Assembly (NCBI GenBank): GCA_036642795.1
Contig: JAVXTH010000020.1
Location: 1-22,977 of the forward strand
Reading direction: 5' to 3'
Length of the DNA: 22,977 nucleotides
DNA from: JAVXTH01 sp036642795
GTDB taxonomy: Bacteria > Bacillota_I > Bacilli_A > Erysipelotrichales > Erysipelotrichaceae
Each line of letters opens with the position of its first letter. Position 1 is the stretch's first letter. Position numbers and translations under genes: made by a program. Positions 6,730 through 12,618 of this stretch are shown here, one piece after another. A model generated the notes under the pieces. That model was not told where the DNA came from, made no database searches, and worked only from the letters and a program-made list of their open reading frames with translations.

Positions 6730-8196
6730 ATGTTTCATATATCTGATATTAAAAAATTTGAACGATGCAATAAGTTATTTTGGTTAAATAAAAAAGAACC
6801 ATTAAACTTTGTACCCTATATTTATTTTAATGAAAACATCATTGAACTATGTAAAAAACGTTTCAATCTAGAAACATACTTTGAGGGTAAAGTAGGCGAT
6901 GATCCTCAATGTGCTTTGGCTGCGATGAAAAACTATGATGTTTTAATCAATGCTCGTTTTATGTATCATGATTTACGAGTTAAGCTACCAATCATGATGA
7001 AAAACGGTAATGGCTATGATCTTTACTTTACTTATGCTAGTTGTTGGCCAAAAGAACACGAAGTGGTAGCGATTGCCGATACCTGCTGGGTATTACATCA
7101 GCTAGGGATAAACATTCAACATCTGTATGCCATTCATTTGAATGCCATGTATGTTCGTCAAGAGGAACTAGACGTAGATCAATTACTTGTGATTTCACCT
7201 TCTTTATATAATAGTAAGAATAAGGCAAATCATACCATTGATGAAAAAGTAAAACTAGCTTATCGTGATTTGGATCCAATTTTAAAACAGATGGAAATGA
7301 CATTAGAAAAAAAGACAATCGTCGCGAAACGAACAAAAATATGTACAAGAGGGAACAAATGTAGTTATTTTGATCACTGTTTTAAACAGGAAAGTGATAC
7401 CTCAATTATGAATCTTGTATCATCTGCTCATAAAGGGGAAATGAAAGAGCATGGTATTTCTACGATTAAAGATGTTGATGTTGATTTAATAGAAGGTACT
7501 CGACTTCAATATGCACAGATTATGGCAGCTCGTAATCACGGCATGTTTTTTGATCACTATGCGATGAAATCATGGAACGATGAACACATCAAACTACCTA
7601 TTTCATATTTAGATTTTGAATGGGAGACGTATGCTTATCCTCCTTATAGTGGAATGAAACCTTTTGATGTTTTGGTATTTCAATATTCGTTACATGTAGA
7701 AGAAGAAAACCAACCATTAAAACATTATGAATATTTAGGTGTCCAAGATTGTCGAGAAGCTTTCATTCTTCATTTACTTCGGGATATTCCTAAACAAGGA
7801 TCCATTTTAGTATTCAATATGGAAGGTGCTGAAAAGTTACGTTTAATGCAACTTGCCAATCAATTTCCTAAATATAGTAAAGAATTAAAAAAAGTATGGG
7901 AACGAATGGTTGATTTATCACTACCTTTTAGTAGTGGAAATATTTACGATGAAAGAATGGCTGGTTTATATTCTTTAAAGAAATTAGTAACGATTTTCTC
8001 AGATTATCGCTATAGTGATTTAGATATTTCTTATGGAATGGATGCCGTTTCAAATTGGCGTTTATTAGATAATTTAAATCAAGCGGAAAGTAAGATAATT
8101 AAAGAACATTTATTTGAATATTGTTCAATGGATACCTATTCGGAATACATCGTTTATCATGCCATTCTTGATATAATTCATCAAAGTGAAGAATAA
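6730..8196 (+). CDS. DUF2779-type protein: Cas4-like Fe-S region plus exonuclease-fold C-terminus
   Basis: The product is 488 aa. The N-terminal half (about 1-220) has the Cas4/RecB-like layout: the SDIKKFERCNKLFW start with Cys13, then a trio in CTRGNKCSYFDHC (Cys205, Cys211, Cys217). Together these four could ligate an Fe-S cluster. Where family members normally show a D...(E)VK core, this protein reads VKLPIMM (about 84-90) and DLYFTYAS (about 97-104), so the PD-(D/E)XK nuclease residues appear lost. The C-terminal half (about 290-488) matches DUF2779, a DnaQ/RNase H-like exonuclease fold. It has YLDFE (Asp295, Glu297), PFDVLVFQYSLH, GSILVFN and a late YCSMDT (Asp468), so it may still cut nucleic acid. 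The gene lies between a WYL regulator and an XRE repressor. The function is unknown; DNA repair or defence are guesses. Confidence 0.82.
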   Translation: MFHISDIKKFERCNKLFWLNKKEPLNFVPYIYFNENIIELCKKRFNLETYFEGKVGDDPQCALAAMKNYDVLINARFMYHDLRVKLPIMMKNGNGYDLYFTYASCWPKEHEVVAIADTCWVLHQLGINIQHLYAIHLNAMYVRQEELDVDQLLVISPSLYNSKNKANHTIDEKVKLAYRDLDPILKQMEMTLEKKTIVAKRTKICTRGNKCSYFDHCFKQESDTSIMNLVSSAHKGEMKEHGISTIKDVDVDLIEGTRLQYAQIMAARNHGMFFDHYAMKSWNDEHIKLPISYLDFEWETYAYPPYSGMKPFDVLVFQYSLHVEEENQPLKHYEYLGVQDCREAFILHLLRDIPKQGSILVFNMEGAEKLRLMQLANQFPKYSKELKKVWERMVDLSLPFSSGNIYDERMAGLYSLKKLVTIFSDYRYSDLDISYGMDAVSNWRLLDNLNQAESKIIKEHLFEYCSMDTYSEYIVYHAILDIIHQSEE

Positions 8197-8224
8197 TTGT
8201 CATTTTGTTATATTTATTATAATA

Positions 8225-8305
8225 TGAAATAATATCTACATATGATGAGTGTTATTATTTCAATCTGATATAATAAAGCTAATTATTCCATATTTCCATT
8301 ATAAT
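8225..8305 (+). promoter_or_regulatory. XRE gene control region: two -10 boxes and a 10-bp inverted repeat
   Basis: TGAAATAATA (8225-8234) and TATTATTTCA (8253-8262) are perfect inverted arms 18 bases apart. An extended -10 TGATATAAT lies at 8266-8274, and a second TATAAT at 8300-8305. The expected -35 of the first promoter (about 8246-8251) is between the arms. No T tail follows, so this is not a terminator for the upstream gene. An operator for the XRE protein itself is a reasonable guess. Confidence 0.45.
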
Positions 8306-8328
8306 ATGCCTTAAGGTAGGTAATTTAA

Positions 8329-8667
8329 ATGGATCGAAATTACTCAAAGGAATTTGGGAAAATGATATTACGAAAAATGCAAGATTTAGAAATTACACAA
8401 GTGGTATTAGCCAAAAAAGTTAATATTCAACAAAGTACCTTGTCTTTATATATCAATGGGAAACGCGATATGAGTGTAAACGATGCGTTACGAATATCGA
8501 ATGAATTAAAGATGGGGTTGGAATATTACTTTGAAGCTGGTGGTCATAATTATATTATGAGTGAAGAAGAATATAAAGTGATTCAAGCACTTCGTAGTGT
8601 CAATAAAGAAGATAAACAAAAAACGATGGCTGCCATTCAGGCCATCTTAATGCTTACAAAGAAGTAA
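8329..8667 (+). CDS. XRE-family helix-turn-helix regulator
   Basis: This is a 112-aa, probably dimeric, DNA-binding protein. Residues about 10-66 form a Cro/CI-type five-helix HTH: MILRKMQDLEITQVVLAKK, with the recognition helix in IQQSTLSLYINGKRDMS. The C-terminal 45 residues (EEYKVIQALRSVNKEDKQK...) form a short helical segment likely to dimerise. There is no membrane or peptidase domain, so it differs from phage CI or ImmA-cleaved repressors. The start follows AAGGTAGG with 8-base spacing. A repeat-bearing promoter lies upstream, which suggests autoregulation, and a bidirectional terminator follows. Targets are unknown; the adjacent DUF2779 gene is one candidate. Confidence 0.88.
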   Translation: MDRNYSKEFGKMILRKMQDLEITQVVLAKKVNIQQSTLSLYINGKRDMSVNDALRISNELKMGLEYYFEAGGHNYIMSEEEYKVIQALRSVNKEDKQKTMAAIQAILMLTKK

Positions 8668-8693
8668 AAAAGTTATCGCTTTTTTATTTTTTT
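8666..8693. terminator. Bidirectional terminator between the XRE gene and the minus-strand gene
   Basis: AAAAAAG (8666-8672) pairs with CTTTTTT (8679-8685) around a 6-base loop. There are further T residues on the plus side and an A run on the left that becomes U on the minus strand. It ends both convergent genes. Confidence 0.65.
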
Positions 8694-8998
8694 ATTTCTT
8701 TAGAAGCAATTGGAAGCATTGTAATAGGCAAATAAGATGTCATGTTTTCACAACATAAAATTTTCTTCTTGGTGATGGATTGATAATCCATCACTTGCAA
8801 ATCTATTTCATAAGTTAAATAATGGGTTTTATTATAAGATGAATGGGGAACATAAAGGGTGATGGTTTCACTAAAACCTTTCGCATCACTTCGAAAGAAA
8901 TCTTCAAATACGAAACATTGATTCACTTTATGATAAATGCGAATCATCACATTGTTTAAAGGTTGATTGCTAAGCTTGTCATTCACTTGAATGATCAT
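8684..8998 (-). CDS. Small beta-sandwich (carboxypeptidase-regulatory/transthyretin-like) domain protein
   Basis: From ATG 8998 the product is 104 aa. It follows the pattern of a one-domain carboxypeptidase-regulatory-like fold: QVNDKLSNQPLNNVMIRIY, then a DAKGFSETITLYVP segment, then YEIDLQVMDYQSITKKKI, ending SYLPITMLPI. From memory this resembles small proteins common in spore-formers whose last strand reads like a 'gI.sl.pv.MiP' motif. The open frame extends upstream to 9136, but those 46 codons look unlike protein and overlap the promoter of the opposite gene. No good ribosome site precedes ATG 8998. The nearest, AGGGGGTG at 9026-9019, is too far for that ATG and would fit only an unusual ATT or ATC start at 9016 or 9013. 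The domain call is plausible, the start is unsure, and the gene may be decayed at its 5' end. Confidence 0.5.
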   Translation of the reverse strand: MIIQVNDKLSNQPLNNVMIRIYHKVNQCFVFEDFFRSDAKGFSETITLYVPHSSYNKTHYLTYEIDLQVMDYQSITKKKILCCENMTSYLPITMLPIASKEIKK

Positions 8999-9094
8999 CG
9001 TACAATGAGCGATAATAACACCCCCTAGCTTAAGATATGAAGAAGCAAGCAAGGCAAATAGGTAATTGCCTATACTTGATTCATTGCTGTCATG

Positions 9095-9143
9095 TTGCTT
9101 GTGAAGCAAGCAAGAAAACGTTATAATAAGAAGCATAAGGAGG
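9095..9143 (+). promoter_or_regulatory. Promoter of the phospholipase-like/dipeptidase operon, with hairpin over the -35
   Basis: TTGTGA (9099-9104), a 17-bp spacer and TATAAT (9122-9127) make a good sigma A promoter, with AAGGAGG at 9137-9143. The -35 overlaps an inverted repeat, TTGCTT (9095-9100) and AAGCAA (9104-9109). Confidence 0.65.
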
Positions 9144-9150
9144 TTTAATT

Positions 9151-10146
9151 ATGCCTAATATAATAACTCATAAAATTTTTGGAGAAGAGGTCGTTCGTGC
9201 TTTAAGCGAAGATTCTTCAAAAAGTGAAATAGTGCGAATTATTAAAGAAAATGAACAATTGTTTTATATTGGAAGCAATGGACCAGATTTTCTATTCTTT
9301 CATCATGCGAAACCATGGGACGCTTTTTTAAATCATGATTTAAGTCACATTGGTAGTGAATTACATCGTGGTCATGTGAATGTCTTTTATGAAACAGCGA
9401 TTCAAGCAATTCGCAAACAAAAAAATCAAGCGATTAAAGAACGAATGATGGCCTACTTATTTGGTCATTTAGCACATTGGTCACTGGATCAAACAACACA
9501 CCCTTATATCTTCTATCGAACGGGGGATTGTAAAGGTAAATCGGCTCTTTATCATCATCGTTTTGAATCGATGATGGATACGATGATGTTGAAGAAATAT
9601 CATAATACGAGTGTTTCAGATTATCCTTATTATGAAATCTGTCGTTATGATCAAGAAATGTTACAAGCGATTGCACGAATCTATGTACCAGCGATTAAAG
9701 CTTGCTTAGGAAAAGATGTTAAGGTTTATGATCTTAGTAAAGCACTCGATGATTGGAATGATATCCATCATTTGCTTTATGATCCAAAAGATAAAAAACA
9801 TATCTTCTTACACAAAATCGAATCGCTTGTTTCAATGAAATGGCTAATCAGTGGCCATGTGATTATGGATAAAGTAGATGATACGTACGATGTATTAAAT
9901 GAACAACATACCTTATGGTATCATCCATGTGATATAAACATTCATAGCAGCGATTCTTTTATTGATTTATTCAACCAAGGTATTGTAACGGCAATTCAAG
10001 TGGATGAAGTTGCTTATCAAGATTGTTTTAGTCAAGATGAAATTAAGGTAGTTAATTTACTAAAGGACCACGCATACGATAGTGGTATGAGTGAGGATGT
10101 AAAGATGTCTTTTTTTGATGTTATATACGAGGGAGAAAATAAGTGA
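9151..10146 (+). CDS. Zinc-dependent phospholipase C-like protein
   Basis: The 331-aa protein has the zinc-dependent phospholipase C/nuclease-like (Zn_dep_PLPC) pattern of ligands. His7 is in PNIITHKIFGE, Asp46 in GSNGPDFLFF, His72 in ELHRGH, His106/His109/Asp113/His117 in GHLAHWSLDQTTHPY, and His135 or His136 with Glu139 in YHHRFES. Members cleave phosphodiesters, classically phosphatidylcholine. This subfamily has no visible signal peptide, so it is probably cytoplasmic and its substrate is not known. The start ATG follows AAGGAGG. Its stop overlaps the GTG start of the dipeptidase gene (GTGA), which implies coupled translation. The C-terminal 100 residues are less conserved and contain no membrane segment. 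Confidence 0.85.
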   Translation: MPNIITHKIFGEEVVRALSEDSSKSEIVRIIKENEQLFYIGSNGPDFLFFHHAKPWDAFLNHDLSHIGSELHRGHVNVFYETAIQAIRKQKNQAIKERMMAYLFGHLAHWSLDQTTHPYIFYRTGDCKGKSALYHHRFESMMDTMMLKKYHNTSVSDYPYYEICRYDQEMLQAIARIYVPAIKACLGKDVKVYDLSKALDDWNDIHHLLYDPKDKKHIFLHKIESLVSMKWLISGHVIMDKVDDTYDVLNEQHTLWYHPCDINIHSSDSFIDLFNQGIVTAIQVDEVAYQDCFSQDEIKVVNLLKDHAYDSGMSEDVKMSFFDVIYEGENK

Positions 10147-11078
10147 AATATTTTGATTTGCATGCCGATATTGGCCACGATGTTTATGAAAAAGATAAAT
10201 TAGGTATTCACCATGTGATTCAAGATATTCATCTGCCAAAGTTTATTAAAGGCCATGTGAAAGGCATTAATATGGTTTCATTCTTTGAAGGAAGTGAAAC
10301 ATGGGAAGATGTTAAACATCGAGTTACTTTACTAGAAGATGATTTAGCTTGTTGTTCCGCTTTTAAAATAATCAAAAACAAAGAGGATCTACAAACCATC
10401 GATGATAAAATCGCCGTCGTCTTTTCAATTGAAGGGATGTGTGCTATTGATGAGCGTTATCAAGCCCAAATTGATTGGTTGTATGATCATCATATAAGAA
10501 TTGCTTCTCTTACTTGGAATGAAAGCAATGGATTGGGGCATGGTAGTGAAAGAGATGCTAAGTTAGGCTTAAGTGAACTCGGCATTAAAGTCGTTCGTTA
10601 TTTAGAGGAAAAGCATATTGTGATTGATGTTTCACATGCGAATGAAGCGACGTTTTGGGATATTATGAACTATTCTAACAAGACGATAATCGCAACCCAT
10701 TCCAATGCTTATACGTTATGTAATCATTTACGTAACATCAAAGATGATCAAATTAAAGCAATTGAAAAGCGCAATGGAATCATTGGTTTAAATGGTTGTG
10801 AATTCTTTGTTAGTGAAGATCCTAATTGTGGTGATATTGAACATTTTGTGGAACATGCGAAGTATTTAAAAAACCTTATTGGAATAGAACATGTTGCTTT
10901 AGGTTTAGATTTTATGGATATCTTGTCGGGTTGGGATCCATGTATGATAAAGGGATTAAGTGATACGACCCAATTTCCAAATCTTGAAATTGCACTAAAA
11001 AGCGCTGGTTTTGATGAAGCTGAAATAAATAAATTATGTTTTGATAATGTCGATCGTTTTATACTTGAAAATTTATAA
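10143..11078 (+). CDS. Membrane dipeptidase (peptidase family M19)
   Basis: This 311-aa metal-dependent dipeptidase has an amidohydrolase-type TIM-barrel fold. The expected ligands are present: His7 and Asp9 in FDLHADIG, Glu97 in SIEGM, His165 in DVSHAN, His186 in ATHSNA and the catalytic-site Asp256 in GLDFMD. M19 enzymes hydrolyse dipeptides, including some with a D-residue at the second position, and bacterial members lack the mammalian GPI anchor. No signal peptide is seen. GTG 10143 follows GGGAGA and overlaps the upstream stop by 4 bases. There is no plus-strand terminator: the hairpin just after the stop carries its U tract only on the minus strand, so transcripts may run on to hpf. 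Confidence 0.93.
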   Translation: MKYFDLHADIGHDVYEKDKLGIHHVIQDIHLPKFIKGHVKGINMVSFFEGSETWEDVKHRVTLLEDDLACCSAFKIIKNKEDLQTIDDKIAVVFSIEGMCAIDERYQAQIDWLYDHHIRIASLTWNESNGLGHGSERDAKLGLSELGIKVVRYLEEKHIVIDVSHANEATFWDIMNYSNKTIIATHSNAYTLCNHLRNIKDDQIKAIEKRNGIIGLNGCEFFVSEDPNCGDIEHFVEHAKYLKNLIGIEHVALGLDFMDILSGWDPCMIKGLSDTTQFPNLEIALKSAGFDEAEINKLCFDNVDRFILENL

Positions 11079-11125
11079 AAAAAAATTAGCTCGTTTGTTA
11101 ATAAGCTAATCTTAATTCTCGCTAC
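11077..11125 (-). ncRNA. Predicted small RNA of about 48 nt, antisense-oriented beside hpf
   Basis: On the minus strand a promoter at 11160-11132 should start RNA near 11125. The transcript then meets a classical terminator: ATTAGCT (11110-11104), a 12-base loop, AGCTAAT (11091-11085) and eight U (11084-11077). Adjacent A and G residues extend the stem with A-U and G-U pairs. On the plus strand the same hairpin has no T tail, so it belongs to leftward transcription. No leftward gene exists here, and the predicted RNA has no open frame of note. Its 3' end touches the stop codon of the dipeptidase gene, so it overlaps that mRNA's 3' end. Confidence 0.5.
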
Positions 11126-11131
11126 AACTAT

Positions 11132-11160
11132 AGTATAACAGAAATTAATTGGAATTGTAA
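11132..11160 (-). promoter_or_regulatory. Minus-strand promoter for the predicted small RNA
   Basis: Read on the minus strand: TTACAA (11160-11155), exactly 17 bp, TATACT (11137-11132), with the extended -10 TGT just upstream (11140-11138). It is the better of the two divergent promoters in this gap. Confidence 0.6.
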
Positions 11161-11163
11161 GAC

Positions 11164-11212
11164 TGTTATAATAAATATTATTGCCCTATAATATAAGTAA
11201 TCATAAGGAGGG
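11164..11212 (+). promoter_or_regulatory. hpf promoter region and ribosome site
   Basis: There are two candidate -10 boxes: extended TGTTATAAT at 11164-11172 and TATAAT at 11187-11192, neither with a strong -35. The first mirrors the minus-strand promoter through an inverted repeat, TATAACAG (11134-11141) and CTGTTATA (11163-11170). The Shine-Dalgarno AAGGAGGG is at 11205-11212. Confidence 0.55.
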
Positions 11213-11220
11213 ATTTCTCT

Positions 11221-11757
11221 ATGAAAGTCCAAATTTACGGAAAGAACATTAGTGTAACACCTGCAATTGCTGAAAAGATTGAACATAAGTTATCCATGTT
11301 AGAAAAGTACTTTATCATTGATGATACGGTAATTGCCAATGTAGTCGTTCGTGTGTATCCTAACAAACAAAAAATTGAAGTAACGATACCTACGAAGTTT
11401 GCGGTATTACGTGCCGAAGTTGTCCATGATGATCTATATGCAGCGATTGATTTAGTTGTTGATAAATTAGAAGATCAAATTCGTCGTCAAAAGACTCGTT
11501 TGATGCGTAAACATCATGAAAAATTAGCAAAAGCTTTTGTTGAAAATGATGAACCTTATTTAGATTATGATGAAAATGATGATGAATTAGTTAAGACAAA
11601 GAGTTTAGAACCAGAGAGTATGGATCTTGATGAAGCGATTATGCGTATGGAAATGTTAAATCATTCATTCTTTATTTATCGTGATCAAGAAACAAATGAA
11701 ATTGCCGTTGTTTATAAACGTCATGATCATGGTTATGGATTGATTGAAACCGAATAG
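11221..11757 (+). CDS. hpf: Ribosome hibernation promoting factor, long form
   Basis: The product is 178 aa. The N-terminal part (about 1-100) is the S30AE/RaiA-type domain that sits in the decoding region of 30S subunits: MKVQIYGKNISVTPAIAEKIEHKL, then basic DQIRRQKTRLMRKHHEKL. An acidic linker of about 30 residues follows. The C-terminal domain (about 130-178, DEAIMRMEMLNHSFFIYRDQETNEIAVVYKRHD) dimerises to join two 70S ribosomes as inactive 100S particles. This is the long Gram-positive form, which replaces RMF plus short HPF. The gene stands alone, with its own promoter region and a strong terminator. In relatives it is induced on entry to stationary phase. Confidence 0.97.
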   Translation: MKVQIYGKNISVTPAIAEKIEHKLSMLEKYFIIDDTVIANVVVRVYPNKQKIEVTIPTKFAVLRAEVVHDDLYAAIDLVVDKLEDQIRRQKTRLMRKHHEKLAKAFVENDEPYLDYDENDDELVKTKSLEPESMDLDEAIMRMEMLNHSFFIYRDQETNEIAVVYKRHDHGYGLIETE

Positions 11758-11761
11758 TATT

Positions 11762-11787
11762 AAGAGCCTTCGGGCTCTTTTTTTTTA
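11762..11787 (+). terminator. Rho-independent terminator of hpf
   Basis: AAGAGCC (11762-11768), a stable TTCG tetraloop, GGCTCTT (11773-11779), then a long T run. Confidence 0.96.
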
Positions 11788-11792
11788 TCTTT

Positions 11793-11865
11793 TATGTCAA
11801 GTGAATTCAAACGATTGAATATGACAAATTATGAAAGTTGTTTTATCTATAATAAACTTGGGAGG
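11793..11865 (+). promoter_or_regulatory. spoIIGA promoter with wide spacing and 0A-box-like sites
   Basis: The -10 TATAAT is at 11848-11853. The best -35-like hexamer is ATGACA at 11821-11826, leaving 21 bp, close to the 22 bp known for the Spo0A-activated spoIIG promoter of B. subtilis. Two sites resemble the 0A box TTTGTCRAA: TATGTCAAG (11793-11801, 7 of 9) and, in reverse, TTTGTCATA (11828-11820, 8 of 9), the latter overlapping the -35. The Shine-Dalgarno GGGAGG is at 11860-11865. Confidence 0.5.
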
Positions 11866-11873
11866 TGAATAGA

Positions 11874-12614
11874 TTGCAAGCTTATGTTGAAATTGCTTTC
11901 ATCAATAATATGTTGATTATGATAACAAGCGTTATCATCGCCTCTTACATGCAATTAAGGCCTCTAAGCTATCGTAATATATTTGTGTATGCTTTTGCTG
12001 TATCTCTTGCTAGCGTGGTTTTATGGGGGAATCATGCATGGTTTATCATGATCTTATGGGAATTGTTTTGGGTTGTTTTGATCTTTAAAGGAAAATATAA
12101 AGTATATCTATTATCGATTGTTTTAAGAGCGCTTATTTCATTCAGTGATTATTTAATCTTTGCAGGTAGTTTTCATGCTTTTGTTTATTTTTTGCCAGTG
12201 AATCATAGAATCATTCTTATTCAATGGATTATATTAATTATAATTATCTTAATAATTCATAAAAAAGGAAAGTTTCTTTTAGTTGAATCTCAGTATTTAT
12301 ATTTTGTGAAATTATATTTTCCTAATAAAACATTAAAGTTGATGGGTTATCTCGATAGTGGTAATCGACTTTCTTATCATCAAATTCCAATTATTTTTAT
12401 TGATGATGAATATCAGGAATATCTTCAAAAAGATAACATAGAATTGATAGTGATGAATACAATGAACGCTACCACAAATATTCATGCTGTTTTGATTTCA
12501 CTTAAAATAAATGGCTTCAAGAAGCAAAAAGTATTGGTAAGCTGTACGAAAGATTTAAAACTTCCGATTCACTGCAAGTGTTTATTGAATGTTCATAATA
12601 TATCGATGGGGTGA
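11874..12614 (+). CDS. spoIIGA: Sporulation sigma-E factor-processing peptidase SpoIIGA
   Basis: This membrane-embedded aspartic protease removes the pro-sequence of sigma E after polar septation. The first 130 residues are hydrophobic, with about five membrane segments. A cytoplasmic protease domain follows, whose active-site motif is DSGN at 161-164 (context MGYLDSGNRL). TTG 11874 is chosen as start because it lies 8 bases past GGGAGG; an in-frame GTG at 11865 falls inside that ribosome site. The resulting 246 aa is short beside the roughly 309 aa of B. subtilis, mostly lacking C-terminal length. Its stop overlaps the ribosome site of sigE, so protease and substrate are made together. Identity rests on the motif, the topology and the invariant position before sigE. 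Confidence 0.92.
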   Translation: MQAYVEIAFINNMLIMITSVIIASYMQLRPLSYRNIFVYAFAVSLASVVLWGNHAWFIMILWELFWVVLIFKGKYKVYLLSIVLRALISFSDYLIFAGSFHAFVYFLPVNHRIILIQWIILIIIILIIHKKGKFLLVESQYLYFVKLYFPNKTLKLMGYLDSGNRLSYHQIPIIFIDDEYQEYLQKDNIELIVMNTMNATTNIHAVLISLKINGFKKQKVLVSCTKDLKLPIHCKCLLNVHNISMG

Positions 12615-12618
12615 TAAC

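Noticed and set aside
7037..7348. Minus-strand open frame of 103 codons inside the DUF2779 gene
   Set aside because: No ribosome site, promoter or recognisable domain; the plus strand is clearly coding.
8684..9136. Full-length reading of the minus-strand gene from ATG 9136
   Set aside because: The site upstream of that ATG is the anti-sense of a ribosome site, the first 46 codons look non-coding, and the region holds the promoter of the opposite operon.
11085..11110. Plus-strand terminator for the dipeptidase gene
   Set aside because: No T run follows on the plus strand; the U tract lies on the minus-strand side.
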